DNA of 64,000 nt from Motacilla alba alba (lineage: Eukaryota > Chordata > Aves > Passeriformes > Motacillidae). Location: the NCBI RefSeq assembly GCF_015832195.1, contig NC_052018.1, forward strand, positions 33,260,115-33,324,114, given 5' to 3'. The notes below the pieces were generated by a model. That model was not told the DNA's origin. It worked only from the letters and a program-made list of their open reading frames with translations, and did no database searches. Position numbers and translations under genes: made by a program. Shown here piece by piece: positions 52,030 through 64,000 of the stretch (position 1 is the stretch's first letter; each line of letters begins with the position of its first letter).

Positions 52030-53559
52030 CAGGGCGGGAAGGTTTTGTTCCTAAGTTCCTGATTGGACTAAGTTATGTGAATGATGCTGAACTGCTGGTA
52101 TACATCAATCATGAAAAATCAAACCAGTCATCACATTAAGCTTCCTATATAGGTGATTTTGTTTTTCTGTCCGTTTTGACAAAACATTTTTTTTAGATAA
52201 CAAGAAATAACAGTAAAAACCAATTCTTGGGGATATATGTGCCAGTGTGCTGCTTTTATACTCTTCTCTTACTATGGTGCTTGCAAAACCCACAGGTTTA
52301 CAGTAGCCATTCTGCTAAAGAGTCATGTCTGTGTGTTTTCCTAAAGATGAATGTGAATTGAATTATTGCTCTGTAGTTTCTTTTGGGCTGAAAAGAATGT
52401 GTTTCTGCTACTGTTCTTCTGGACTCTTTTCCCTGCTTTCTCATTTGTACTTGGCAATGTGAGCTGTAGCTCTCAAGAAGATCATTAAGATTGTTAACAG
52501 ATCCTGGAGATATTTTCACTCGAGTCATGGCCACTCTTCCTTCCATTTTTGTGTGCCTTGGCAATGGCATGGGAGAGAAATAAAGGCTTTTGATTAACAG
52601 AGAAATACATAATCTGGTGCACTGTGTTTATGGATTTTAAATAATCATATGTTGAAACTCAAGAGTGTTGCATCAATAGAAGACATGATACCTCTGTCAT
52701 GCAGTGCTGGGGACTGTGCCTGCCATAGCAAAGAGTGTTAATTAGAGAAAGTAGAGCAATGAGGGCTTAGAATTTTCTCAGTTCTCACAGTAAATCCATA
52801 TCTGTTATTTTAGAAAGTTTTTAAATCATAAAAGCTTTTTGCAATAGGTTGTCCAGTGTCTAATTACCCTACAGTCCTGATGTCAGTGCCTACGCAAGCA
52901 GCCTTTCTGATTTACTTTGCACTCCCCCATATACAATGCAAACAGATAGCTAATGACTGGGTAAATACAATGGGAATGTACTTTGTGCACTGTGTGTTCT
53001 GAGCTTGAGTGTTTTGGTCTTTATTTTGTTTGCCTATTTTTATATTCTTTCACAAGCACATTTTGTAATGATGGGATATTACAGAGTTTCTGGTACAGTG
53101 CAGAGGAATAACACAAGGCATGTATTGTGCTCACTCTCTTTAAATCTGAAATCTTTGCCGATGCCAATTATTTTTGGCTTTTATTCTTTTGAGCTAATAT
53201 AGTATGAACAGGGGTTACATGTTATGATTCATTAGCAAAGAGTGTTCATTTAAAGAAAAAAAAAAACTGACAAAAATTTATCTGTCAAACTTTGGCCTAT
53301 CTGTTTTCCTTTCCTAGCTTTTTAATTCATTTTTTAAATGAAAATCCATGAAAAGTCCTAATACGTGAAAGAAAAGACAGTGAGAGCTGAGGAGGAAGTC
53401 ATTAGCTGAGAACTATTTCCATTTGTAGTATTAACCCACGAGGATTACATTTGTGTCATGTAAGAAATATGATTTTCAAAACCACGAAACAAAGACATTG
53501 AAAGCAAAGTCTTTAAAACCAGTCTGACCTTGGACTTGCTAATACAGCCCAAAATGCCA

Positions 53560-54410
53560 TTACCTGCCCTTGCTGGAAGTGTCTGATGCTACCTGTTGTG
53601 CAGCTGACAGGATTTCCAACATCTTTTCCACAGAGCTACTTTCTAGCCAGCTGTCCCCAGCTGGCAGTGGTGCTCACGGTGCTTGGGTACTGGGTGTAGG
53701 ACTTATGCTCCATCATGTGCTTGTCATTCCGTTTTTCTGTGTGATGAGGTGCCTCTGAATAGCTGCTCCATGTCCCAGCTTATCAATCCTTTCCCCCCAT
53801 ATTTGTCCCCTCTGTATTTTTAGCTATGTGTGCTCCATTCCTGAAGATTGGTGATAAATCTGTTGAGTACTGATCCTCAAGGAACATGTCTACTAATCAC
53901 CTCCTATTAGATTTTGTTCTGCTGATCATCACCCTTAGAACCTGATGGATCCAGACAGTTTTCCAACAATGCTCACTTTTGCAACTTGTGTTTCACCAGG
54001 TTGTCTAAAAGGAAGGCTGTTGACAGTCTTGCTGAAATCCTGATAGAACAGTATCTACTCTTCTCCCCTTGTCCATTATCTTTGACATCTTGTGTTAGAA
54101 GGCAATCAGGTTGATCAGGCAAGATTTGCCCTTGTTTAATTAATATTGACCATTCCCAAACAACTTTTGGTCTTGGACATGGCATTGAGGCCCCATGATG
54201 GTCTTGGAGATGGAATTGAGAATTATTTGCTCTGTCTTTCTAGAAACTTGATATTAGGCTGACTGGCTTACAGCTGTAAATTCATATTTCTGTAGATTCT
54301 CCTTGCCCTGCCTAAAGATGTGAATTAATTATATTGCTCTGTAGATCACATCCCTACTCTGTCTGATTCCCACAATCATACAGGATTTGAGGAAGAAACC
54401 AGCTTTTATA
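53560..54410 (-). mobile_element. CR1 LINE internal fragment covering reverse transcriptase (antisense)
   Basis: About 850 bp of the middle of a CR1 element on the - strand. The + strand carries blocks such as 'ttggtcaggcacgatttgcc'-like sequence at 54110-54135 and 'aggctgactggcttacagct' at 54257. A - strand frame from 54185 down to 53973 contains LPDQPDCLLTQDV and STAFLLDNLVKH, a decayed form of the CR1 reverse transcriptase palm region around the FSKAFDTV motif. Many indels and stops are present, including within the motif. The 3' end is absent, so this is not a simple 5' truncation. Confidence 0.88.
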
Positions 54411-55953
54411 AATCTTTTTGTGGTACCAGGGAGTCCCATAAGCAAAAACCCCAACCCTGTGTCAACCACCTGATTTGGTAGAAAGGCCATGCTGGGTTTT
54501 GTTTATACGGTACCCAGTGGCCTGAACAGAATGGATTGGCAGAAGTGCATGGGCTAGTCTATTCTTACATAACGAATTTTCCTAATTAATCTAGAATATT
54601 ATGGTAGAAAGAAAAGAAAACTAATGATAGCATTTCTGAAAAAAAACCTTAGCAACTCAATGCTTGGCAGTTATTGTGTCAATATGAAAAGCTGCAGTGA
54701 CTATATGAGACCGGAATGCTTTTGCTATGCATTGTGTTAACATCTTTCACTACCTAAATTACCTCTCATCTGGTCTGTCAAGCCCAGTCATCATCAAACA
54801 GGTCAATTTGGGTTTTCTTTGAACATTCTCTTGACATACTTTAAGGTTCAAACAGTGATACTTTGAGATACTTGGAAAAGATAAGTTGAATTAATATTTT
54901 ATTATTTTTGAAGGAAGGAGGGTATTTATTTTGGCTGTCTGGTAGGCTTCGTATCCTGCAGAGATGCATGGTTTTCAACATCAGATTTCTCAGAAGGTTT
55001 TTTTTTTTGCACTGCATTCGTTTCCAACAGCTGGAATTGGGCTCAAAAAGTAGACAAATGGTGCTACAGTGAACAGTGCTGAGAAGGAAATCTGAAAAAT
55101 TTTCTCTCCTAGACTCCTGGTTTGTATATTGCTGGGTGATTTAGATAAAAGGGAACTTCAGTTTGGAAAGTTTGGGAACCCTTGATGTGGTTGTTTGGGA
55201 AAAATTAGCAAGAAAAGCAGCAGAGCATTGGAGCATGGGTGTCCGTCTCTTATCTAGGATTGCTTGACCATATTTCTCCTGATCCTTGATGCTAGATAAG
55301 CCTTGACTGCTGTTGACAAAAGGCTTTTACTTTGTCTCTTACTTCATGGTGTCACATAGTTTCCATAAACTTAGTGCATGAATCCATTTTAGCTTTGGGA
55401 TTACTGGAGGCGATCTGTGTGAAACAGAATGGTTCTGTATGGGGCAGTGGACTGTGTGTTCTGGAGAACAATTCAGATCTCCACACTATCAAGTTAGATG
55501 ACCCTGTTGCATAATTAAAGATTAGTTTGTATTGGTTTTTCTTATTCTTTGTTCTTAGTGTACCTTTCTTATTTTTATTTTTGCCTTTTCTCGCATTCAG
55601 CACTGTTCAGTTATTTTAGCAGCTCTTTCAAATACTCCTGGAAGGAAAGCAATCATATGGTCTTATTAACAAGAAGATATTTTAAAATGATCTAAGGAAA
55701 ACCTGTAATGGTAAACTGTTGTTTTTAACTCAGGCCATAAAAATAATTAGAGAAGCATTTTGAAGTTGCAGGTAAACCTGTTACTGTCTTAAGATGCATT
55801 GCATCTTTAGCAAGGGCACTCTGTAAGGGATTTTGCAGAATGCAGCACAAAGTCTTTCCAGAAGTTGCCGAGGTGCAGTGACTTAGAATGCAGGGGACAT
55901 CCCCTAAACTCTGGCAGTATTGGCAAGTAGCTAATTGATTTTGCTGAGACTTC

Positions 55954-55983
55954 TGCTCTAGGTGGGTGCTCTAGGTGGGTGCT
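55954..55983 (+). repeat. Tandem duplication, about 2.3 x 13 bp
   Basis: TGCTCTAGGTGGG is repeated directly (55954-55966 and 55967-55979) and the start of a third unit follows. Local slippage. Confidence 0.9.
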
Positions 55984-56644
55984 CATCAACAAATATTGTG
56001 TAGTTGTATTGAATTACTGCTTAACTGAGCTCCACTGCTCATGTAATTTACCTCCACTTGGCACCAGTGCAATCAATAAAAATGTCAACAACTGAAAATA
56101 AGTTCTTTAAACTTTGAGTTGTTATATAAAGCTTGCTAGCTTCACTTACAAATGATAGCAACATATGATCTTTGTTGATCATGCTGAGATGTGTTGATTG
56201 GTCTCTGTTTATTTTGCATTACTTAAAAATTGTTTAATAACAGTCAAAGAAAATGTTGAATCCATTACATTTGTGACTATTTTGTATTCTTATGCTGCGT
56301 ATATCTATACTTGATTAGGAATGTTCTCCAAAGGCAATTTTGCTGCTTCTGTAATTGAATATAAGCCAATAGTATAATTTCATTGTGGATAGATAATTTC
56401 TTAATGCAAACTGTCAGACATAGTTTTATTGATTAAGGTCAGATTTTTATCTATTTTTTTAATAGCAGATGAAATGGCATTTTACACAGAAGAGCTGACC
56501 CTTCTCTAAAACCAATTGACATATGCAGAGTGTGTTTAATCTCTGCTGTATCTTGCATTTGGTGCTAGGTTAGGATGCCTCACTTAAACTGAAGTTAGGG
56601 AGAATTCCACTCTTAGAGGGAGTAATAACAGACAGCTGAATTGT

Positions 56645-56682
56645 CTGCATAATTTACAATAGACTGCATAATTTACAATAGA
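56645..56682 (+). repeat. Tandem duplication, 2 x 19 bp
   Basis: CTGCATAATTTACAATAGA occurs twice in tandem without mismatch, in intron 9. Confidence 0.93.
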
Positions 56683-57104
56683 TGATTTATGAATTCCATG
56701 TCTGGTAAGAATTACATGCTGAAAATCCCTAATTTTGAGCAAGGAGTGCTAATGTCGTCTCTTCAGACAATTCATAAACATTCATAAGACAGCACATTGT
56801 TTTCAGGAGTACTTGTTCAGTTTTACTGTTTAAAGGAGACGTGTTAATAAATTATGTGTGATTAGCACTTGAAGACACTCTGTCTATTCAGAATCAAACA
56901 ATTTATCTCCAGATAAATTATTCTTTACCAAGTAAAGGAGGACTATTGTGTTTTTTCAAAGAACAGTTGTTTATTTAGGATAATTCATTGTTTCTAATCA
57001 GATAAAGAATGTATTTAGAACTGAGATTAACATTCTGATCTCTGAAGATGTGGTGTGGAGATTAGTTTTAAAGTGCAGAGGTGACTAAGAATTTCGCACT
57101 GAAG

Positions 57105-57628
57105 ACAATGTCTAATAGCTGTGTACCCAGCCCTCTGAGCTGGAAGGCAGAAAGGGGGATCTGAATGAAGGTCCCATAACCCAAGGGAAGTGGTCAGTGA
57201 CCTACACCACATAGACACATAGAGGTTTATGGGTCTGGGCGGGATCCACCCAAGGATATTGAGTGAGCTGATGGAAGTGATCGTGAGCTCTCTGAGACCT
57301 TGTTGTTCTCTACACCTATCTGTAAGGAGGTTGCAGCCTGAGGATTGGTCTCTTCTCCCATGTGACAAGAGGAAATCGCCTCAAGCTGCACTGGAAAGGT
57401 TTAGGTTGGATATTAGGAAAGATTTTTTCACTGAAGGATTGTCAAGTATTGGAACAGGCTGCCCAGGAAAGTGGTGAAATCACCATCCCTGGAGGTATTT
57501 AAAAGATGTGCAGATGTGGCAGATTGGGACATGGTTTAGAGGGAGACCTGGCAATGCTACATTAATGGTTGGACTCAATTATCTTAGAGGTCGTTTCCAA
57601 CCCTATAAATTCTGTGATTCTGTGAGCC
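57105..57628 (+). mobile_element. CR1 LINE fragment with internal deletion (sense)
   Basis: The 5' half (about 57115-57285) matches a region well inside CR1 ORF2: 'gccctctgagctggaaggca', 'gaagtggtcagtgacctaca', 'gggatccacccaaggatatt'. From about 57295 the sequence jumps to the far 3' region: 'ctctacacctatctgtaagg', 'aggtttaggttggatattag', 'gtattggaacaggctgccca', 'tccctggaggtatttaaaag' and the terminal AATTCTGTGATTCTGTGAG. Roughly the intervening kilobase, containing the catalytic reverse transcriptase region, is missing. The coding frame is broken. Confidence 0.9.
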
Positions 57629-57934
57629 TATTAATAAAATGTAAGTGAAGCAGAAGGACCAGCTAATCTTGAAATACCTTTGAATATATCTACTTACCTC
57701 TAGATTGCTATAAAGTAAGGATTCACACTTAAAAATCTCGGTGAGAGAAAATCTATGAATAAGTATTTATGGTATCATAACCCAAATAAAATTACTATTT
57801 AAGCTACCATAGCATCTTTGATAAATGTCCAGTATGATCTAGCAAGACAGAGTTTCCAAAGTATCCAGAAGCCTTAGTTTTATATGCCTAAATTTCACCA
57901 GATTGTAGGAGCACCTTGTAATGGTATCTGTGAA

Positions 57935-57962
57935 AAGGCTAAAGATTCAAGGCTAAAGATTT
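57935..57962 (+). repeat. Tandem duplication, 2 x 14 bp
   Basis: AAGGCTAAAGATTC is followed by AAGGCTAAAGATTT, a direct duplication with one mismatch. Confidence 0.85.
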
Positions 57963-60900
57963 ACCTCTTTTTCTGAAGATAACTACAAAAACAGCCTGTT
58001 ACCCTATAATAGCAAATATTCAATGGGAAATTTGTAAGGGATATCAAACTAAATTTTCAAATTCCAACCTTAAATTATTCTTAAAAAGGAGGTAGTGTAT
58101 CCTTTAAAACATTACTACATACATAAAGAGTAAGTAGTAGTGTTAGCCACAATGCAGCTGAGAAATGTGAGGATTAAAAAGTTTTTAAAATGACTTAAAT
58201 AATAATTCTCTCAGATAATAAAACAGGTCTGTCAAAAATTTGACTTGTTTTATGTAGTGCTATAGATAAAATGACACTTTATCAAGTGAAAGGAAGCAGA
58301 AATGTCTTCAAATTTTTAAATATTAGTAAGAAGTATACTTAAAAACATGAGCTTTATCAGTGTGGTGTGTTTGCTCAATGCCCAAGTTGTCAAATATCCT
58401 GAAACAGTGACAGAAATTTGGATTTTTTTGTGCAAAGCAATTGCTCTAATTCTAATTCTCTCACTAATAGTACTGGAAAGAAATAGTATTGGAGTTTAGA
58501 ATACAGTCCAAAATGGGGACTGAGTTCAGGGGATTTCAGGAGTGTTTGCAAAGATCAGAATTCAGGAAAAGGAAGAGATATGCAATCAAGATGGTAGTCT
58601 TTAAAATGACAGATGTCATTAATTCTAGAGGACAAGCCTCTGAAGCACAACAAAATAAGTAAATGTGATTGAAGCTCTGATATAAAACTGGCATTTCCCG
58701 TGACTTACTATCTTTAGTAATTCTACAGACTGAGAGGATTGTATACATAAAAATATTCAAAAATTGTTATTTTAAAATGCAAGAGGACTGTACCAGGGAA
58801 ATACATTCTGTTGTTGAGAGATATTTTTCCAGGTCACTCAGGCTTTTCCACAAATGTTTTGTTATCGAGATTTGTTGCATATGGTTGTAATTATGTTTAC
58901 ACTTTATTGGACTTTCACTTTTTTTTTTTGTTTTTCATTGTGAACACAATTTCTAGAGAATAAAAATAAGATTACGAATAAGACGTACTTAATTGAAACT
59001 TCAAAGGCTGATCTTAGATTTTTGCTCAGGTTTATAAGATCTACATTGCTTTGTGGGTGCCAGATTATACAAGTGAGCACATTTTACTATTTGGAAGACT
59101 TAAGAATGATCTCCTGCATTTGAATATTTGAAAATCCTGATCTTTGCAATAATTTGCTCTGAAATGCCATTGGTGTTTTGATTTTATCATGTGCTGTAAC
59201 CTCTAACTACTTAGTTGGTTGGAAAAGCTGATTCAGATTTACAGAGCAAAGTGTTTGATCCGATAGGAACCGCTGATGGTTTTGTTTCCGTAGCTGGGAA
59301 ATGGTGAGCGACCGTTACTCATTTTTCTCCTGCCAGTCTTCACACTTGAGTATTAAGTAGAGAAAATTCTTTTTCAGCTCAGAAATGCTTAGCATTTATA
59401 GCAAGAGAGTTGAAAATTACGATTTTCAGCTGCAGAATGTGGGTATATATGTTTTAAACTGAGGGACACCAGAGTCTTTATTCCTGGATAGATGGAACTT
59501 ATTTCATCTAGGCACTGAGCGATGCCATGGAATGGTGAAGTCCTGGAGCCAGAGAAAAGATTTGATCTATGATATAAGACAAATATCTCAGATATGTCAA
59601 ATATATCAGATAAGTAGATAACCATGCTAATAGGCAAGTGTGTTACAGTGTTAAAAGCTGCCAGGCATTTCCTCACCACAGAGTATTTTTATACTTTCCT
59701 TTTAACCCTATAGCGCTTTTTGGCATGTGGGAGATTTTAGTGCTGGTTCTGTGCAGCTCTTTGGCTGGATAGTTTTTAGGTTTTCCTCAGTGGATCTCTT
59801 GATTCAGGCATGCTCTACTGTGTCATCTATCAGCATGATTTATTGCACTGTATGAAAAATAAAGGTTCACCTCACTATGTTGCGAAATGTCAGGATGACC
59901 GGGGCTCACGGTAATTGTGTACTCTTTGTATGCAGTTTTGTATATTCTTTATGGATCAGATGCATTAAATTTAGTGGTGATAACTCTTTATATAAAGGGA
60001 ACTTAATTTTTGATTTTATTGTTGCTTGTCTGGCCAATTGTCTGGGCTGGGGTATGTGAAGGAACTGGGAAGTTTTGGTGCCACAAGCTCCCTCTGCAGT
60101 CACAAAGCAGAGGTCTCGGTTACACGGAATGCCCTGGGTCTGTGTGCCCCGCGGGGGCCCTCACTTCTCCTCCCCTCTCTTCTCCTCAAACTGTGAGGAG
60201 GTTTTGGACAACTGGCTTAAGCCAGATGCTGGCTCTAAAATAGCCAGCTGAAGTTAGAAACTGCCCACTCTCTTGGAACGATTTCAGACATTTTGTTGAC
60301 AAAACAGTTCTAAATTAAATATTTTATTGTCCAAGTGCATCTTGAAGTCCTTTCAGGTAATACTCAGCTGTGGTTGTTGCCTTTTTCCTCTGGGTAGTAA
60401 CAGCATAACACAAAGTTATTCAGCGGCTTCTGAGTAACAAAACCTGCTTTTAGGCGTCATAAACCTGCCAAACCTGGATATTCAGTCTTTGCTTTGTGAC
60501 TTGAGGGACTGAATTGCATTGCCCAAGGTTGGAGAGTAATCATTATGCCATCCCTGCCTGCTCAGCAGAGGGGACAGCTCTGTCCCCCCTGGAGATGCCC
60601 CCTAACTGTGGGGGCTCCACCCTGAGGACCTTTGCCAGTCACTGCAGTGGTGCACTTATATCTTGAAAAGTGAGGGAGGTGGAAATTTTGGATCTGGAAG
60701 TTGCCTGGAGAATTTGCAGGTGTTTGGCACTTGAATTCAGAAATAAAAATGGAAGAGGGCCCACAAAATTGATTTTATTGAGTGGAACAGATGGCTTTTC
60801 TCAGGGCCCGCTTCCAGAGCAGCGGTTGAAGCAGACTGGTCACTGTCTTCAAATGAATTGAATTACAATAAATATAAAGCAAAATCAGTTGTTTTAGCTC

Positions 60901-63102
60901 TTCCAGTTTTTGACCAGATACTGCAGAAATGTGAATATTTGATGGCATGGATGCCTATCTTCCTATATAGCCAAAATACCCAGGGAGCTGAACTGGAGTC
61001 CATGCCTGAGGGCACAAAAACCAAACTGAGGAGTTGTTTTAAAAATGAAATGTTTCTTGCTTTTAGCCTACAGTTTAGTGGGCTGTAACAAGTTCGAGCA
61101 GTAAAATAAGTGAGTGTAGTGCCTTAGCATGTTTTGTACTGTTTCTTTCACAAAAAATTCAGACCTAACCCTTTGTGTTATTTATTGCTGTCACCTTTGA
61201 CTGAAATCTGAGTTTTATGTAAGCATAGGAAGGCATTTCACAAGTCACAGGGCTGGAATCATTAATGTCTGTGAAACTTTTTTTTTTACAATTCCGAGCC
61301 AGTCATTTTGTTTACATTGTAGAAATAATTCAAAATGGCGATTAGTGGAAGTAATAATGAAAGAATTTGGTGACTGTATTTATAGAAATATTAGTAACAA
61401 TTATGAAATATATTCCAGAGAAAATGTATGGGTTTGTTTTTACTTCAGTAATACAGTACATTTCTTTGCATACTTTGATACTAAAAAAATAATAGATTAC
61501 CTCTAATTCTCTTTATGCATATCCCAAGCATATTTGTGAATTATCACAATTTTAAATAAGTATTTTTAAAGCTTAATTTTCTATAAACACAGCATAAGAT
61601 GATTGCAATCGGCTTTAATTGCTTCCACATATTTTAGTTTGTAGTAGCACTACAGCTTTAAAATCTGAAAGCCATTCTAATGCCTATTTCATAGCATGAA
61701 ATTTAACAGTGAATTATGGAACATACATTCAGAATTTAAAGACAGAACTGTTATTTTAAATAATTTCTTTCTGTGCTAAATTAATATGTTTGTCATTTAT
61801 TACTTTTTAGAAAGTATTAAATTTAATTCTAAAGATCAGAAAAATGTTGACCATATTAGTAATTTTCCTTTAGAAAAAAACCCATAACTTTTGATTTAAA
61901 AAACCTACTGATTGATGCACTGTAAATCTTAAAAATTAGTTTTCCGTACCTTAAAAATATGATAATAATTATTTTATGGTATGTGGAACTCTGTATATTT
62001 AATTTTTTACATTTTATCTCTTTTATATAACTTATGACTAAAGGAAAAATTATTCTTTCTACAGCTGTTCATAGGTTTTATAATCAAAGCCAGGTTTAAA
62101 TAATACAATAGAAACATAAAGGCACTACATTCTTATTTTTGCCAAATAATATAATTAATTCACTTCAAAATACATTAGAGTATAATGTAATTATAAAAAT
62201 GCAAAAACTTTAAAATTAAATGTAGTCTTCATAATTTAAAACAATGTACTGTATTTGAATAGTCTGTTGGCTGAAATTGAAACACAAGTTTAGTTCCATG
62301 TGCTTTTTAATCTGATCTCAGTGTACAAAATCTTCAGAGCAATATAAACATACGTGTAAATGAATTGTTTTAACATTCAATTTTTATGATATAATTGCTC
62401 TGAATCATGAAACCTCAGACCTAAGATGTTCCGTCAGGGAGGCAGAAATACTGGTAACAGGGATATCCAAAAAGCATACAAGAAGTAGTTGGTGAGGCCA
62501 AAGACAACTCACGTGGTGTTCCTGCAAAAACTTGAAGGGAAAAAAAAAAAAGGCAGAAAACCCCACTCCTTAAATCCTGCATTATAATGTGAAAGCTCCA
62601 TGCTTTTGTTGGACAGCTGAGATGGATGAATTGTATTTTAGGATTGGCTGCTGCTCTGAATACAGTCAAACTTATACTGTTCATTATTGCCACAGAAAAA
62701 AAAAAAGTTATCTGTAGGCCCAAGTTTTGGTAATTAAATCCTGGAAGGCCCCTTGGGTGGCTAGCATTGACTGGTGTTATTCCAGAGAAATAAGCATTGC
62801 AATTCATTTATGAAATATTCAAGTAGAAATATGATGTATCTGTCCCTTTGCCTAACATAGTTTCAATATTTTTCTTCAAGATGAACTGTAAAAGATGTTC
62901 AGACTCTTACATTTGAATACCTCTGTAAGTCATAGTTAGATCCAAGACATTAATGGTAGGAGAAGAAGACAGATGAATGTTGCTGAGGACCTGGAGAAGG
63001 AATAACCAATTCCACTGGGGCTGCTAATATTTAGTCCCTGCCAATCTATTGTTTCAATCAAGCAGGAAGCTAATTACATGTAACACTTCCATTCTTTAGC
63101 AC

Positions 63103-63122
63103 AAAAAAAAAAAAAAAAAAAA
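63103..63122 (+). repeat. Poly-A run (20 A)
   Basis: Twenty consecutive A, followed by GAAAG. No retroposed gene body was recognised upstream, so it is not called a processed pseudogene tail. Confidence 0.9.
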
Positions 63123-64000
63123 GAAAGATGAAGTGCCTCTATTTTAATACTGACCATGGTCCTTTTGGCAAAATACTGTTCTGTCAGAAAATGCCAATGT
63201 CAAATCTTTTTGCCAGTTTTAGCAGGAAGTTTTTCAGGGAATACAAGTTCTGTCTTTCCAGTTGGAATTTCTGACAAACTTGGTGTTCTTGGTTGAACGT
63301 TTGAGCTTCTTCCCTGGACTGTTTTCTGCTTTATGTTCATGTCCATTGGATAACATGCTTATGTGAGGAGCATGGGGGGTCAGGAGCTGCCATCCCTGAG
63401 ACAAGCACCCTGGCCATGGGCAGAAGTGCCCTGCTTGATCTCCTTTCTTTGCTTCTAAGTGGCACTGTGACTTTTGGGGTGCCACAAGAGAATGTCCCTC
63501 TTTCGAATTTTACCCATCTCTGTGGTTATTTATTATTCACAGGAGTACTTAAAAGATTAGACTTTGTTGTTTGTTTGTTTATTTTTTATTTGCTTGTTGT
63601 AGAATAGCTTCGGATACCTTACTTGGTGATTAGGTTCCAAACATCAGATTCTTGCTAGCCTGGCCACCACCTTACATTAAGAATATTGTTTGGCTGAGAA
63701 TAAGAAATACTGGTTACAAAAAGATAGCATTGAAAATTGTCTATTTTAGGTGTCACAATACACATTCTGTGTATTGTAGGTGTCAAGTTCAGGTATGCAT
63801 ATCCATATGTCTGAGTCTACCACAAAATATATTTATATTGATGGAATTCATGTGATTATATGCTAATAAATATATTGATGGACTTAACTCTATTCAGTCC
63901 CAAAGGGCAGAAGTGAAAGGAGACAAAATGTGTCTGAAATATGAGTTGCAACACCACATATTGCTATGTGTTGAGTCAGAAAATTGTTCCCATTTATTCA

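Larger units (their letters stand above)
35870..64000 (+). other. BCKDHB: BCKDHB intron 9, 5' part (at least 28.1 kb)
   Basis: This is inferred to be intron 9 because it follows a good donor and I could not find the terminal E1-beta exon (expected to encode a cysteine-rich start, a GYDTPFPH-like motif and the C-terminus). Recognised contents are CR1 fragments at 36905-37269, 53560-54410 and 57105-57628, simple-sequence tracts at 52000-52029 and 63103-63122, and short duplications near 55954, 56645 and 57935. Stretches such as 37280-51990 and 57970-63100 show no gene or repeat I can name. If the terminal exon is present but very diverged, I have missed it. Confidence 0.75.

Noticed and set aside
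63061..63130. Poly-A run considered as the tail of a processed pseudogene.
   Set aside because: No gene-like body upstream, no polyadenylation signal at suitable spacing and no target-site duplication seen.
1..64000. Prokaryotic-type systems such as operons, CRISPR arrays or phage genes.
   Set aside because: The window has spliced vertebrate exons, CR1 repeats and no long open frames; no repeat-spacer array is present.

Overview
This window looks like nuclear DNA from a sauropsid vertebrate, most probably a bird. It is AT-rich and almost wholly intronic. Its only recognisable interspersed repeats are CR1-type LINE fragments, and I saw no Alu, L1 or other mammal-type repeats. I could not identify the species.

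The only gene I can support is on the + strand: part of BCKDHB, the E1-beta subunit of the mitochondrial branched-chain 2-oxoacid dehydrogenase complex. Three consecutive internal coding exons are present at 5406-5503 (98 nt), 7119-7229 (111 nt) and 35783-35869 (87 nt). Their lengths, phases and residues fit human exons 7, 8 and 9 (about residues 248-346 of 392). All have AG/GT borders and open frames. The start of the window is the end of intron 6. Intron 7 is about 1.6 kb and intron 8 about 28.6 kb. At least 28.1 kb of intron 9 runs to the window end. I did not find the last coding exon (about 46 codons plus stop), nor the exon before 5406.

The introns hold eight recognisable CR1 pieces. 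Four are + (3' tip at 3790; an old, divergent copy at 33120; 36905; an internally deleted copy at 57105). Four are - (5008, 8914, 26186, 53560). All are 5'-truncated or broken, and none can encode an active reverse transcriptase. Other structures are homopolymer and polypyrimidine tracts (notably 31 G at 29410-29440 and T17G13 at 52000-52029), two perfect hairpin-forming inverted repeats (21312-21348 and 35378-35409), and several short tandem duplications with 13-27 bp periods.

I found no tRNA, rRNA, CRISPR array, second protein gene or new biological system. The many other short open frames look like chance frames in AT-rich intron. The points most worth checking are the two inverted repeats, a possible conserved noncoding block near 61190-62420, splice-site-like sequences deep in the introns, and the internally deleted CR1.
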